A stretch of DNA of 64,000 nt, from assembly GCA_016287755.1 (NCBI GenBank), contig JAEEWT010000004.1, positions 62,001-126,000 on the forward strand, given 5' to 3'. The DNA is from Prevotella sp. Its GTDB lineage: Bacteria > Bacteroidota > Bacteroidia > Bacteroidales > Bacteroidaceae. This document shows, in pieces, positions 25,631-33,373 of the stretch. Below the pieces are notes generated by a model that made no database searches, was not told the DNA's origin, and saw only the letters and a program-made list of their open reading frames with translations. Positions within the stretch are counted from its first letter, which is position 1. Each line of letters starts with the position of its first letter. The translations under genes and the position numbers were made by a program.

Positions 25631-26305
25631 ATGAAAACAAAAGTTATTATTATTGGTGGTAGAGGTACTGCCGTCGTGATAGCAGAACAGTTGATAGATG
25701 CTATAGAGCGTTATCATTACGATGCAGAACTTATCGGATTTGCATTTGATGATCCCGATATGACAGAGGTGATAGACATGCCCATATTATGTCATTCGTA
25801 TGAGGTGTTGGATAAATATGGCAAATATGATGACGTGAAATTTATATATCAGTTATATCGGCCTGATTTAATAAAGGTGAGGAGCGAACTTCGCGATAGC
25901 TTTAATATCCCTTTGGAAAAGTATATGAATTTTATTCATCCTACTGCCTATGTTGCACATAGTGCGAAATTAGGATTGGGTAATGTGCTGTTGGCAAATA
26001 CTGTAATAAACAGCCATGCAGTCATTGGTAACTTCAATACGTTCAATTCGGGAGATTTAGTAGGCCATGATACCGTTATCGGAGATAGCAATTATAGTGC
26101 AGCTCAAGCTTGTATAGGAAGTGGCCTTCATATAGGCAATATGAATTTCTTCGGACTGAACTGTAGTCTGAGAAATGAACTCACTATTGGTAATGAGTGT
26201 ATCGTGGGTATGGCTTCTAATGTTACACGGAGTCTTCATGACAACGCCATCGTATATGGTAATCCCGCAAGGGAAAAAGAGCAATTGAACAATATTATAA
26301 GATAA
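25631..26305 (+). CDS. PglD/NeuD-type sugar O/N-acyltransferase
   Basis: A 224-residue protein with an N-terminal Rossmann-like substrate domain (VIIIGGRGTAVVIAEQLIDA) and a C-terminal left-handed beta-helix (SAKLGLGNVLLANTVINSHA, HIGNMNFFGLNCSL) ending in YGNPAREK. The catalytic His appears in GDLVGHDTVIGDSN. Family members acetylate UDP-4-amino sugars or sialic acid; here an unusual acyl donor is possible given the ACP genes. It lies 12 bases after the PglC-like gene. Confidence 0.87.
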   Translation: MKTKVIIIGGRGTAVVIAEQLIDAIERYHYDAELIGFAFDDPDMTEVIDMPILCHSYEVLDKYGKYDDVKFIYQLYRPDLIKVRSELRDSFNIPLEKYMNFIHPTAYVAHSAKLGLGNVLLANTVINSHAVIGNFNTFNSGDLVGHDTVIGDSNYSAAQACIGSGLHIGNMNFFGLNCSLRNELTIGNECIVGMASNVTRSLHDNAIVYGNPAREKEQLNNIIR

Positions 26306-26308
26306 AAT

Positions 26309-26773
26309 ATGAAGCAATCTGTTTTAGGCCTCTATTATGAAGATTTTGAGGTGGGGGGCGAAATCAAGCATTCTTTGTCAAAAACTATTTTTGAAAGTGA
26401 TAACAATTTCTTTAGTTTACTGACGATGAATCATCATCCTGTTCATACTAATATTGATTATGCGTCAAAGAATCAGCATGGACAGGTACTTGTTGTCGGA
26501 ACACTCGTTTTTTCGTTGGCAGTTGGTATTACAGTGCCCGACATCAGCGGCAAAGCCATTGCAAATTTAGGTTATGAAGACGTCAAGCATCTGGCACCTA
26601 CTTTTATCAATGATACAATATATGTTCGTTCCATAATCCTCGACAAACGCGAATCAAAGAGTAAACCCGATCGTGGTATTATTTATGTAGAGTCTGTAGC
26701 TTATAATCAACGTGGCGAAGATGTACTCTCTTTCCGCCGCCATGTATTAATTAAGAAAAAGAATAATGGATAA
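26309..26773 (+). CDS. MaoC-family hydratase/dehydratase
   Basis: A 154-residue single hot-dog protein. The hydratase-2 motif region is TMNHHPVHTNIDYASKNQHG, in which the usual catalytic Asp position is Asn or His but the following His is kept. This form resembles mesaconyl/methylmalyl-CoA-type hydratases rather than classical enoyl hydratases. It overlaps the CitE-like gene by eight bases. The pair could interconvert a malyl-like and an unsaturated acyl thioester, which is inference. Confidence 0.83.
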   Translation: MKQSVLGLYYEDFEVGGEIKHSLSKTIFESDNNFFSLLTMNHHPVHTNIDYASKNQHGQVLVVGTLVFSLAVGITVPDISGKAIANLGYEDVKHLAPTFINDTIYVRSIILDKRESKSKPDRGIIYVESVAYNQRGEDVLSFRRHVLIKKKNNG

Positions 26774-27656
26774 CCAAAAATATCTGATGCGCAGCCTGAT
26801 GTTTGTTCCTGCGCATAATCCGAAACTTTTGGATAGCTCTCTACGTCGTGATGCTGACGTACTATTGCTTGACATAGAGGATTCTGTGCCTGTTGTTGAT
26901 AAACAGGTTGCTCGTGATAACATCAAGAAGTTTATTCTTCGTCCTGAGGCTCAGGGCAAGTTAATCTTTCCTCGTGTGAATGACCGCGAAAGTGGAGAGT
27001 TACTCAAGGACCTTTATCAGCTTACCATCCCCGGAATCTCGGGCTTTATGTATCCCAAAAGCACCAAAGAGGAGGATGTGTACTTTGTTGGTAAGTTGTT
27101 GGAAACCATAGAATATGAAAAGAATATTCCAGTAGGAACCTTTAAGTTGATCCCCCTGATAGAGACGGCTGGCGCTATTGTCAATATCAAAGAAATATGT
27201 ACTGCATGTACTCGTGTTATCGCAGTGGCCTTTGGTTGTGAGGACTATGTTACAGATCTTGGTGGTAAACATGATGAGCAGGGTATGAGTATTTTCTATG
27301 CTCGGAATGCCATTGTTAATGCCGCCCGTGCTGCAGAGATATTGCCGATCGATACGGTTCATATTAAGGTTCACGACCTGGAGGATCTGGAGAAGAACCT
27401 GATATTATCAAAGAACTTGGGCTTTGAGGGAATGTTGGTATTGAATCCCAAGGAGTTACCTTTGGTTAATCAGTACTTCTCACCGTCTGAAGAAGAGGTT
27501 GCCTGGGCGGAAGAAATGGTCCAGTTGACAGAAGAAGCAAAGGCCGAAGGAAAAGGTGTTGCTGTGAAGGACAACAAGTTCATTGGACCTCCAATGCTGA
27601 AAATGGCAGAAAAGATTTTGTACAAGAACGAGATAATCCTCTCAAGAAAAATATAA
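26766..27656 (+). CDS. HpcH/HpaI aldolase, CitE/malyl-CoA lyase type
   Basis: A 296-residue TIM-barrel lyase of the citrate lyase beta family. Metal and substrate residues are seen in DVLLLDIEDSVP, FPRVNDRESG, IPLIETAGAI and VAFGCEDYVTDLG. Such enzymes cleave or form citramalyl-, malyl- or methylmalyl-thioesters. Coupling to a MaoC gene is the arrangement known from methylmalyl-CoA metabolism. In a glycan locus it may supply a branched or hydroxylated diacid substituent. Confidence 0.87.
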   Translation: MDNQKYLMRSLMFVPAHNPKLLDSSLRRDADVLLLDIEDSVPVVDKQVARDNIKKFILRPEAQGKLIFPRVNDRESGELLKDLYQLTIPGISGFMYPKSTKEEDVYFVGKLLETIEYEKNIPVGTFKLIPLIETAGAIVNIKEICTACTRVIAVAFGCEDYVTDLGGKHDEQGMSIFYARNAIVNAARAAEILPIDTVHIKVHDLEDLEKNLILSKNLGFEGMLVLNPKELPLVNQYFSPSEEEVAWAEEMVQLTEEAKAEGKGVAVKDNKFIGPPMLKMAEKILYKNEIILSRKI

Positions 27657-27659
27657 ATA

Positions 27660-28697
27660 ATGAGAGAGTTCGGATCCGATTTTCATCATGTTACGAATTA
27701 CCAGATAAGGAATACGTATTTAAAGGATTTATATCCCGATGCGTACCTATTGGCTGACGGTCGTCATGGTATAGAGGCACTTATCAGACAATACAGATGG
27801 AAGCGTCTGTGGATGCCAGAGTATTTCTGCTATAATATCATTGAGTATTTGCAAAAAAAAACAGGAGTAGAGATCGTTTTCTATGTAGATTATCCTGGCC
27901 ATGACGATGATCAAACCATCACCAATCTGGAATTCCAGATTGGTGATGCTCTTTTACGCATGAATTATTTTGGAACTCGGTCTTTTAGAAGTGAAAAGAA
28001 TATACCGATTCCTGTTATCGAGGATCATTCTCATGATCTTATTGGAGAATGGGCAAAGAACAGTGATGCCGACTGGTGTATTGCCTCTCTAAGGAAAATT
28101 GTTCCAATACCGGAAGGCGGTGTTATGTGGTCGCCCAAACATCATCATTTAGAAATTATGCCCCAACAATCTACCGCTAATAATAGCTTGGCTCAAAAGA
28201 GGTGGAATGCGATGGAGGAGAAGGAGAAATATCTTTCTGGAGCGTTGGAGAACAAAGAGTTATTCCGAAAAATGTATTTGGAAACAGAAGATGGCTTGGA
28301 TGATTTGGATATAGCCTTGATTGATGAGAGGTCAAGAGTCTTCCTTAAGTCTTTTGATATTGAAAGATGGTATAAGGCGAAAAAAAGAAACTGGAAGGTG
28401 TTAAGCGAACTTTCATCAATAAAAGGTATAATAGTTGTTCTGCCAGAGTCTGAGGAATTGACTCCATTCTCTTGTGTGGTTTTGTTAAAGGATCATTCGG
28501 AAAGAGAACGTATAAGAAAAGAATTGATTGAAGCATCAATCTATCCTGCAGTTTTATGGAACGTTCCCGAGAATGTAGATCGGGAAGTAAATAGATTTAG
28601 CAAGAGGATGTTGTCAATTCATTGTGATGGGAGGTATAACGAAAGCGAAATGCAGTATTTGTTAAATACAATAAACACAATTATTCAAAATGATTAG
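27660..28697 (+). CDS. DegT-like PLP-fold protein
   Basis: A 345-residue protein related to DegT/EryC1 aminotransferases. The Asp that would hold the pyridine nitrogen is in VIEDHSHDLIGEW (Asp122), and the candidate PLP lysine is Lys146 in CIASLRKIVPIPEGG. The N-terminal substrate region is divergent and the protein is shorter than sugar aminotransferases (about 370). It could transaminate or bind a substrate; activity is uncertain. It begins three bases after the lyase and overlaps the FemAB-like gene by eight. Confidence 0.7.
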   Translation: MREFGSDFHHVTNYQIRNTYLKDLYPDAYLLADGRHGIEALIRQYRWKRLWMPEYFCYNIIEYLQKKTGVEIVFYVDYPGHDDDQTITNLEFQIGDALLRMNYFGTRSFRSEKNIPIPVIEDHSHDLIGEWAKNSDADWCIASLRKIVPIPEGGVMWSPKHHHLEIMPQQSTANNSLAQKRWNAMEEKEKYLSGALENKELFRKMYLETEDGLDDLDIALIDERSRVFLKSFDIERWYKAKKRNWKVLSELSSIKGIIVVLPESEELTPFSCVVLLKDHSERERIRKELIEASIYPAVLWNVPENVDREVNRFSKRMLSIHCDGRYNESEMQYLLNTINTIIQND

Positions 28698-29745
28698 ATT
28701 GTTAGACTTATCACAAAGGGAAGAGTGGGATACAATAGTTCGCTCTTTCTCTAATTATGATGTATATTATTTGAGTGGATATGTTAAACCCTTTATGATT
28801 CATGGAGATGGGGAGCCCTGTTTGATATATGCTACAGGTGAGACATGGAAGGCCATCTACGTCTTTATGAAAAGAAAGACATTTGTTGATGGCGTATATG
28901 ATGCTATAACGCCATACGGATATGGTGGTGTGTTGTTTGATGGTACATATTCAAATGAGGATCTCCAATACTTTTGGAATTCTTTCAATGAAACAATGAA
29001 GAATGAGGGCATTATTGATAATTTTGTTCGCTACCATCCTGTACTTGGAAATGCTTCTACTGCAAGAAATTATACATCTGTCATTGACTTGGGTAAAACA
29101 ATCGCTATTGACCTAAGTTCACCTGATGTGATTTGGAACAACATGACCTCGAAAAAACGAGGGAAAATCAGAAAGGCCGAAAAGAATGGTATTGAGGTTC
29201 ATCATGGTCAGGGAATGGATCTGTTCCGTGAATTCATACCAATCTATAATGCGACTATGGAAAAGGATGACGCAGAAAACTATTATTTCTTTGAAATGCC
29301 ATTCTACGAAGCGATTCATGAGGGATTAAAGAACAATTATGAGATGTTTTATGCAACTCTGGACGGAAAGATCATCATGATGGCTATTATGCTTTATTGT
29401 AATGGTCAGATGCACTATCATCTTTCAGGCTCACTTCTCGAATACAGAAACTTAGAACCCAATAACCTTCTCCTTTATAAAGCAGCATTATGGGGACATG
29501 AACATGGTCTAAAGACACTTCATTTAGGAGGAGGCGTTGGCTCTGCAGATGATCCACTATATACATTTAAGGCTGGTTTTAACAGAAATTCTGATTATCA
29601 GTTTTCTATCGGGAAACAAATTATTGATCCAGATATGTATAATGAATTGGTAAGAATGAAAAAAGAGAGTAACCCTCGTTTTGATGAGACATCATCGTTT
29701 TTCCCATTATATCGTTCTAAGAAGATTATTGACCCAAATGAGTAG
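28690..29745 (+). CDS. FemAB-like (double GNAT) acyltransferase
   Basis: A 351-residue protein with two GNAT-like halves. The first carries YDAITPYGYGGVLFDG and RYHPVLGN, the second SKKRGKIRKAEKNGIEVHHG, MHYHLSGSLLEYRNLEPNNL and LHLGGGVG. FemAB-related enzymes move amino acids or acyl groups onto amino sugars or cell-wall precursors. With the PLP-fold protein this suggests attachment of an amino-acid-like group to the glycan. Confidence 0.8.
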   Translation: MIRLLDLSQREEWDTIVRSFSNYDVYYLSGYVKPFMIHGDGEPCLIYATGETWKAIYVFMKRKTFVDGVYDAITPYGYGGVLFDGTYSNEDLQYFWNSFNETMKNEGIIDNFVRYHPVLGNASTARNYTSVIDLGKTIAIDLSSPDVIWNNMTSKKRGKIRKAEKNGIEVHHGQGMDLFREFIPIYNATMEKDDAENYYFFEMPFYEAIHEGLKNNYEMFYATLDGKIIMMAIMLYCNGQMHYHLSGSLLEYRNLEPNNLLLYKAALWGHEHGLKTLHLGGGVGSADDPLYTFKAGFNRNSDYQFSIGKQIIDPDMYNELVRMKKESNPRFDETSSFFPLYRSKKIIDPNE

Positions 29746-29769
29746 TAGCATGTAACGAGTATTCAAACC

Positions 29770-30057
29770 ATGGCAGAAGAGTGTAAAAAAGTGGTGTTTG
29801 ATGAAAATGCATGGAGTGAAATAGAAGTGTTCCTTCCTAATGACGTCGTAGTTAGAAGTGTTGTGTTGGATGATCTTATATGGTTTGTTAGAAGACCAAA
29901 GAAATACAAGACAGCACAACAAAAGGCAGATGATTATATTCGACATTTGAAGTTGAAATCAAATGATAAATATGGGAAGTTTCAAAGCCATGCAGATGTT
30001 TTCAGGTGTATTGACATAGAAAAGATAGAATCTCATCTAAAAAGTCTATATCAATAA
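29770..30057 (+). CDS. Small protein of unknown function
   Basis: A 95-residue soluble protein that I do not recognise. It begins with acidic strands (VVFDENAWSEIEVFLPNDVV), has an LIWFVRRPKKYKTAQQ segment, and a basic helical C-terminal half. There is no signal peptide or membrane segment. It lies 24 bases after the FemAB-like gene and 38 before a secreted phosphodiesterase-fold gene. Confidence 0.55.
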   Translation: MAEECKKVVFDENAWSEIEVFLPNDVVVRSVVLDDLIWFVRRPKKYKTAQQKADDYIRHLKLKSNDKYGKFQSHADVFRCIDIEKIESHLKSLYQ

Positions 30058-30095
30058 ATACTGAATAGTACGCAGATTGCCGATTTTTACTACTT

Positions 30096-30947
30096 GTGTT
30101 GTTTAAGAAGGTGAAGTACATAAGGATAATTGCTTTTGGCGTATTAGCGCTTATTTGTGTCTTGGGCTATCAGTCATTCGCACTGGATAATAGCAAAAAT
30201 GCCTTTGCGAAAAATGAAGATAGTAGCATCGTTTTGTGTACATGGAATATTGCACACTATTATGCATATGGATCTGCTAAAAATGTAATTGATGGTGCCA
30301 TCTATGAGGAAAAACTTAAGGCTTTTAGGGCTGTTTTATATGATAGCATTAATGCTGATATAATTACCTTGAATGAGTATAGTTCAAATTTCGGTGTAGA
30401 CAAAATGAGAGTGGCTCACAAGTCTGCTGCGGTGTTGTTTGACAAATACGAAACAAAGTATGAAGGAGGGACTACTCGTAAAGGTATCGTACATAATGCA
30501 ATGTATAGCAATGTTAGGGTAAGAGAATTAAAAAATCAACCTTTTGAATTCATTAAGACCACAAAATACAAGAAATCTCACAGAGGTTTTTGTTATCTTG
30601 CAAGTAATGTATATATTGATGGTAAAAAGGTAAAACTTGTATGTGTTCATCTTATTTATTCTAAGAAGGACCCTAGTCTTGTACAAGGGCAGATATCAGA
30701 ACTCATTGAGGCTTTCAAAGGAGAGGAAAGGGTGGTTATATGCGGCGACTTTAATACGAGCAACTATTCAAAGTTTAAAAAAGCAGGTTATACTCTGGCA
30801 AACGATGGTTCAATTGTCACTTTCTATAAAACATCAAAGCCTTTGGACAATATTATAACTAAAGGCGTGCGAATCAGTGAGGTAAGGACTGTAAAAACAG
30901 AATTGAGTGATCATTATCCTTTAGTCTGTAGACTATCTATAGATTAA
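30096..30947 (+). CDS. Endonuclease/exonuclease/phosphatase-fold protein, exported
   Basis: A 283-residue protein with an N-terminal hydrophobic segment (about residues 10-27, IIAFGVLALICVLGYQSFA), so it is membrane-anchored or periplasmic. The fold's active-site landmarks are seen in order: CTWNIAHYYAYG, ITLNEYSSN, VVICGDFNTSNYSK and LSDHYPLVCRL. Members hydrolyse phosphodiesters (nucleic acids, lipids or inositol phosphates). In this locus a phosphodiester in the glycan or carrier is a possible target. The start is a GTG at 30096; a TTG three bases on and a GTG at 30111 are alternatives. Confidence 0.82.
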   Translation: MLFKKVKYIRIIAFGVLALICVLGYQSFALDNSKNAFAKNEDSSIVLCTWNIAHYYAYGSAKNVIDGAIYEEKLKAFRAVLYDSINADIITLNEYSSNFGVDKMRVAHKSAAVLFDKYETKYEGGTTRKGIVHNAMYSNVRVRELKNQPFEFIKTTKYKKSHRGFCYLASNVYIDGKKVKLVCVHLIYSKKDPSLVQGQISELIEAFKGEERVVICGDFNTSNYSKFKKAGYTLANDGSIVTFYKTSKPLDNIITKGVRISEVRTVKTELSDHYPLVCRLSID

Positions 30948-30958
30948 ATCATAATAGC

Positions 30959-32053
30959 ATGGCAGAGAAAAGCAGCCAAACAATTATTGAGATTTGCAAT
31001 AAGGCTTTGTTTCAGCACGAGTCAGGCTGGAAGAATGTTTGTCTTCCGGGTGTAGGCGAGCTTGATCGTATGTTGAAGATTGCAGGTAGTCAAGGAATAC
31101 TTTCTGCATTCATGCATGGTTTGTTGGAACGTGATTACCAAGATGAAGAACTGAGAGATATTATCATTACTTGGTACGGGGTCGCTGAGAAGTCTCAAAG
31201 GGGGTACAAAAAAAGAATGATGGTCATGGAAAATCTGGCCAAGGTCTTCAAGAAGGCTGGGTTGGATGTGATGTTCATCAAGGGAGCTACCTTAGCGAAA
31301 TACTATCCTGTTTCGGAATGGAGACAGTTCAGTGACATAGATTTTTATCTTTATGGAAAGTATGATGAGGGGCTCAAGGTCTTAAAGGAAATCGGAGTTG
31401 ATTTTGACGAGAGGGCCCATCATCATTCCACAGGAAGCATATTAGACATCCTGCTTGAAAACCATTACGACTTTGTTGACAGGGTGAATCATAAGTGTAA
31501 TCTTCTGATTGATGATGAACTGAAGAAACTGGCAGTAGAGGAGGGGAAGCATTATCCCTTCACTTTTGAGGACATGACGATTGATAATGCTTATTGCATG
31601 TCACCGACTATGAATGCCATTTTCTTGATACGGCATATGTCAACTCATTTCGCTTCTGAGACAATCCCTTTGAGAATGCTGTACGACTGGGCTTTGTTCC
31701 TAAAGAAAGACAGTGGAAATGTTGATTGGGATCAGGTGCTCCATATATATGAGCAATCGGGGATGGGTCGTTTCGCAGGGATGATACAGGGAATCCTTGA
31801 AGAAAAGTTCCATGTTACCATTGCCGAATGTCCCATCAAACCCATTATGGATGCTACAACTGAACGTATATGGAATAGCATTATTGATTCTTTCACAACA
31901 ACCAAGAAGGAAAAGTCAATGTTAGGTGTAGTGAAAGAGGCAACAACCTTCTTCAGAAATCGGTGGAAGTACAAAGTTGCATTCCCTCAGGAATCATTCT
32001 GGCGGTTGTGTCTAAGTTTTATTTGGGTTCATCTTAAGAGTCGAGTCAAATAA
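30959..32053 (+). CDS. NTP_transf_5 family nucleotidyltransferase, first copy
   Basis: A 364-residue protein with the signature FIKGATLAKYYPVSEWRQFS followed by DIDFYLYG, i.e. a G-x-x-x-(R)xxxDxD pattern of the Pol-beta nucleotidyltransferase fold. This family (PF14907) is common in surface-glycan loci and of unknown reaction. The middle carries HHHSTGSILDILLENHYDF, and TMNAIFLIRHMSTHF resembles the family's conserved His region. It is the first of two consecutive, divergent members. Confidence 0.82.
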   Translation: MAEKSSQTIIEICNKALFQHESGWKNVCLPGVGELDRMLKIAGSQGILSAFMHGLLERDYQDEELRDIIITWYGVAEKSQRGYKKRMMVMENLAKVFKKAGLDVMFIKGATLAKYYPVSEWRQFSDIDFYLYGKYDEGLKVLKEIGVDFDERAHHHSTGSILDILLENHYDFVDRVNHKCNLLIDDELKKLAVEEGKHYPFTFEDMTIDNAYCMSPTMNAIFLIRHMSTHFASETIPLRMLYDWALFLKKDSGNVDWDQVLHIYEQSGMGRFAGMIQGILEEKFHVTIAECPIKPIMDATTERIWNSIIDSFTTTKKEKSMLGVVKEATTFFRNRWKYKVAFPQESFWRLCLSFIWVHLKSRVK

Positions 32054-32083
32054 TGAAAGATGGCTATTCAATGACCTTAGATA

Positions 32084-33208
32084 GTGAAGACATCTTTGGA
32101 TAATACTGATCACTTATCGGGTGTTGCTCAGACTGAAGCCGTGGAATGGCTTCAGTTTGTTTTGAATACAGAAAGAACAATTCCTTCGATCAATAATTGG
32201 AGGAATGTTTTTGTTTTCTGCGACAAGCAGAAGATAGGAGGGGTATGTGAGCCGACTAGGTTTGATGTTCATGTGGATGATAAGGTGCTGCTTGGCTGGG
32301 TGGCTCTTGTAAGACAATTGGAAATAAGTAATTCGTTACTGAACGAACGGGTTTGTCAATTGTTCCAAAAACTACAGAAGGATGGATTCAGATGCTGCTT
32401 GCTGAAGGGGCAAGGGAATGCAGAGATGTATCCGAATCCTAATCTGAGATTTCCAGGGGATATAGATGTGTGGATAGATGCTGACGAAAGGTCTATTTAT
32501 GAGTATGTTATAAAATTATTCCCTAATGCTAAAGAGAGTTTCAAGCACATTAAATTTCCTGTGTTCACCGATGTCCACGTAGATGTGCATCAAACTCCGT
32601 TGAAGTTGCGCAACACCATCAGTCATAGTAGGTTACAACAATGGATTGAGGATAATAAAGAGGAACAGTTTAGTCATATGGTGAAATTGACAGGTACTGA
32701 AACAAAAGTGGCGGTACCTACGGCAAGGTTCAACGCTGTTTATCATCTGGGGCATATCATGACTCACATTTTTGATAAAGGCATAGGGTTACGGCAACTG
32801 ATAGATTATTACTATGTGCTGAAAAACTTAGAGGGTATATCTGAGGAAGAGAAAGAGCAAATACGAAAGGCTTGGAAAAGGTTTGGTATGGGCCGACTTG
32901 CTTCAGCTATCATGTGGATAGAGCATGAGGTGCTTGGGCTTCCTGAACAGTATTTGTTGACAACACCTGATGAGAAGTGGGGGAGGAAGATTTTTGAAGG
33001 TACGTTGGAAGGAGGTAACTTAGGGAAGTACAGCCAACGACAGGTAAATGTTGGAAAGGGTAGGTTAAACAAACGAATAGCTACATTTAAACGGTTGATG
33101 AGACTTTTCCCTTGCTTCCCGGGCGAAACTTTTTCCCGTTTGATGACAAAGACTGTGGCGATGTTCAAGAGAGATCTTGGCAAGATGATAAACCTAAGTG
33201 TTCGATAA
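32084..33208 (+). CDS. NTP_transf_5 family nucleotidyltransferase, second copy
   Basis: A 374-residue paralogue of the preceding protein, with CLLKGQGNAEMYPNPNLRFP and GDIDVWIDADER as active-site region and RFNAVYHLGHIMTHIF as the conserved His part. The first in-frame start is a GTG at 32084; the ATG at 32060 runs into a stop. It is the last gene of the locus, and its last eight bases form the beginning of a 90-base repeat and terminator hairpin that recurs at 35913. Confidence 0.82.
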   Translation: MKTSLDNTDHLSGVAQTEAVEWLQFVLNTERTIPSINNWRNVFVFCDKQKIGGVCEPTRFDVHVDDKVLLGWVALVRQLEISNSLLNERVCQLFQKLQKDGFRCCLLKGQGNAEMYPNPNLRFPGDIDVWIDADERSIYEYVIKLFPNAKESFKHIKFPVFTDVHVDVHQTPLKLRNTISHSRLQQWIEDNKEEQFSHMVKLTGTETKVAVPTARFNAVYHLGHIMTHIFDKGIGLRQLIDYYYVLKNLEGISEEEKEQIRKAWKRFGMGRLASAIMWIEHEVLGLPEQYLLTTPDEKWGRKIFEGTLEGGNLGKYSQRQVNVGKGRLNKRIATFKRLMRLFPCFPGETFSRLMTKTVAMFKRDLGKMINLSVR

Positions 33209-33298
33209 ACTACAGGTAGTAATACCTATATAGATACAACATACAACAACAGCTACAATCATTTGATTGTAGCTGTTGTTGTATCTATAATGTAATAT
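33201..33298. repeat. Repeat/terminator hairpin, first copy
   Basis: TTCGATAAACTACAGGTAGT begins inside the final codons of the NTP_transf_5 gene and is followed by a long hairpin (ACAACAGCTACAATCA with TGATTGTAGCTGTTGT). Because it lies between convergent genes it can terminate both. A copy with an 11-base deletion lies at 35913-35999 in the same orientation, on the far side of the bspA gene. Confidence 0.85.
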
Positions 33299-33373
33299 GC
33301 AACAAATAATGCATCTGTTCTGAAGCAATCCTCGCAATTCCAAACCAACGTATCTTATAACCCTAGAAGCAGG

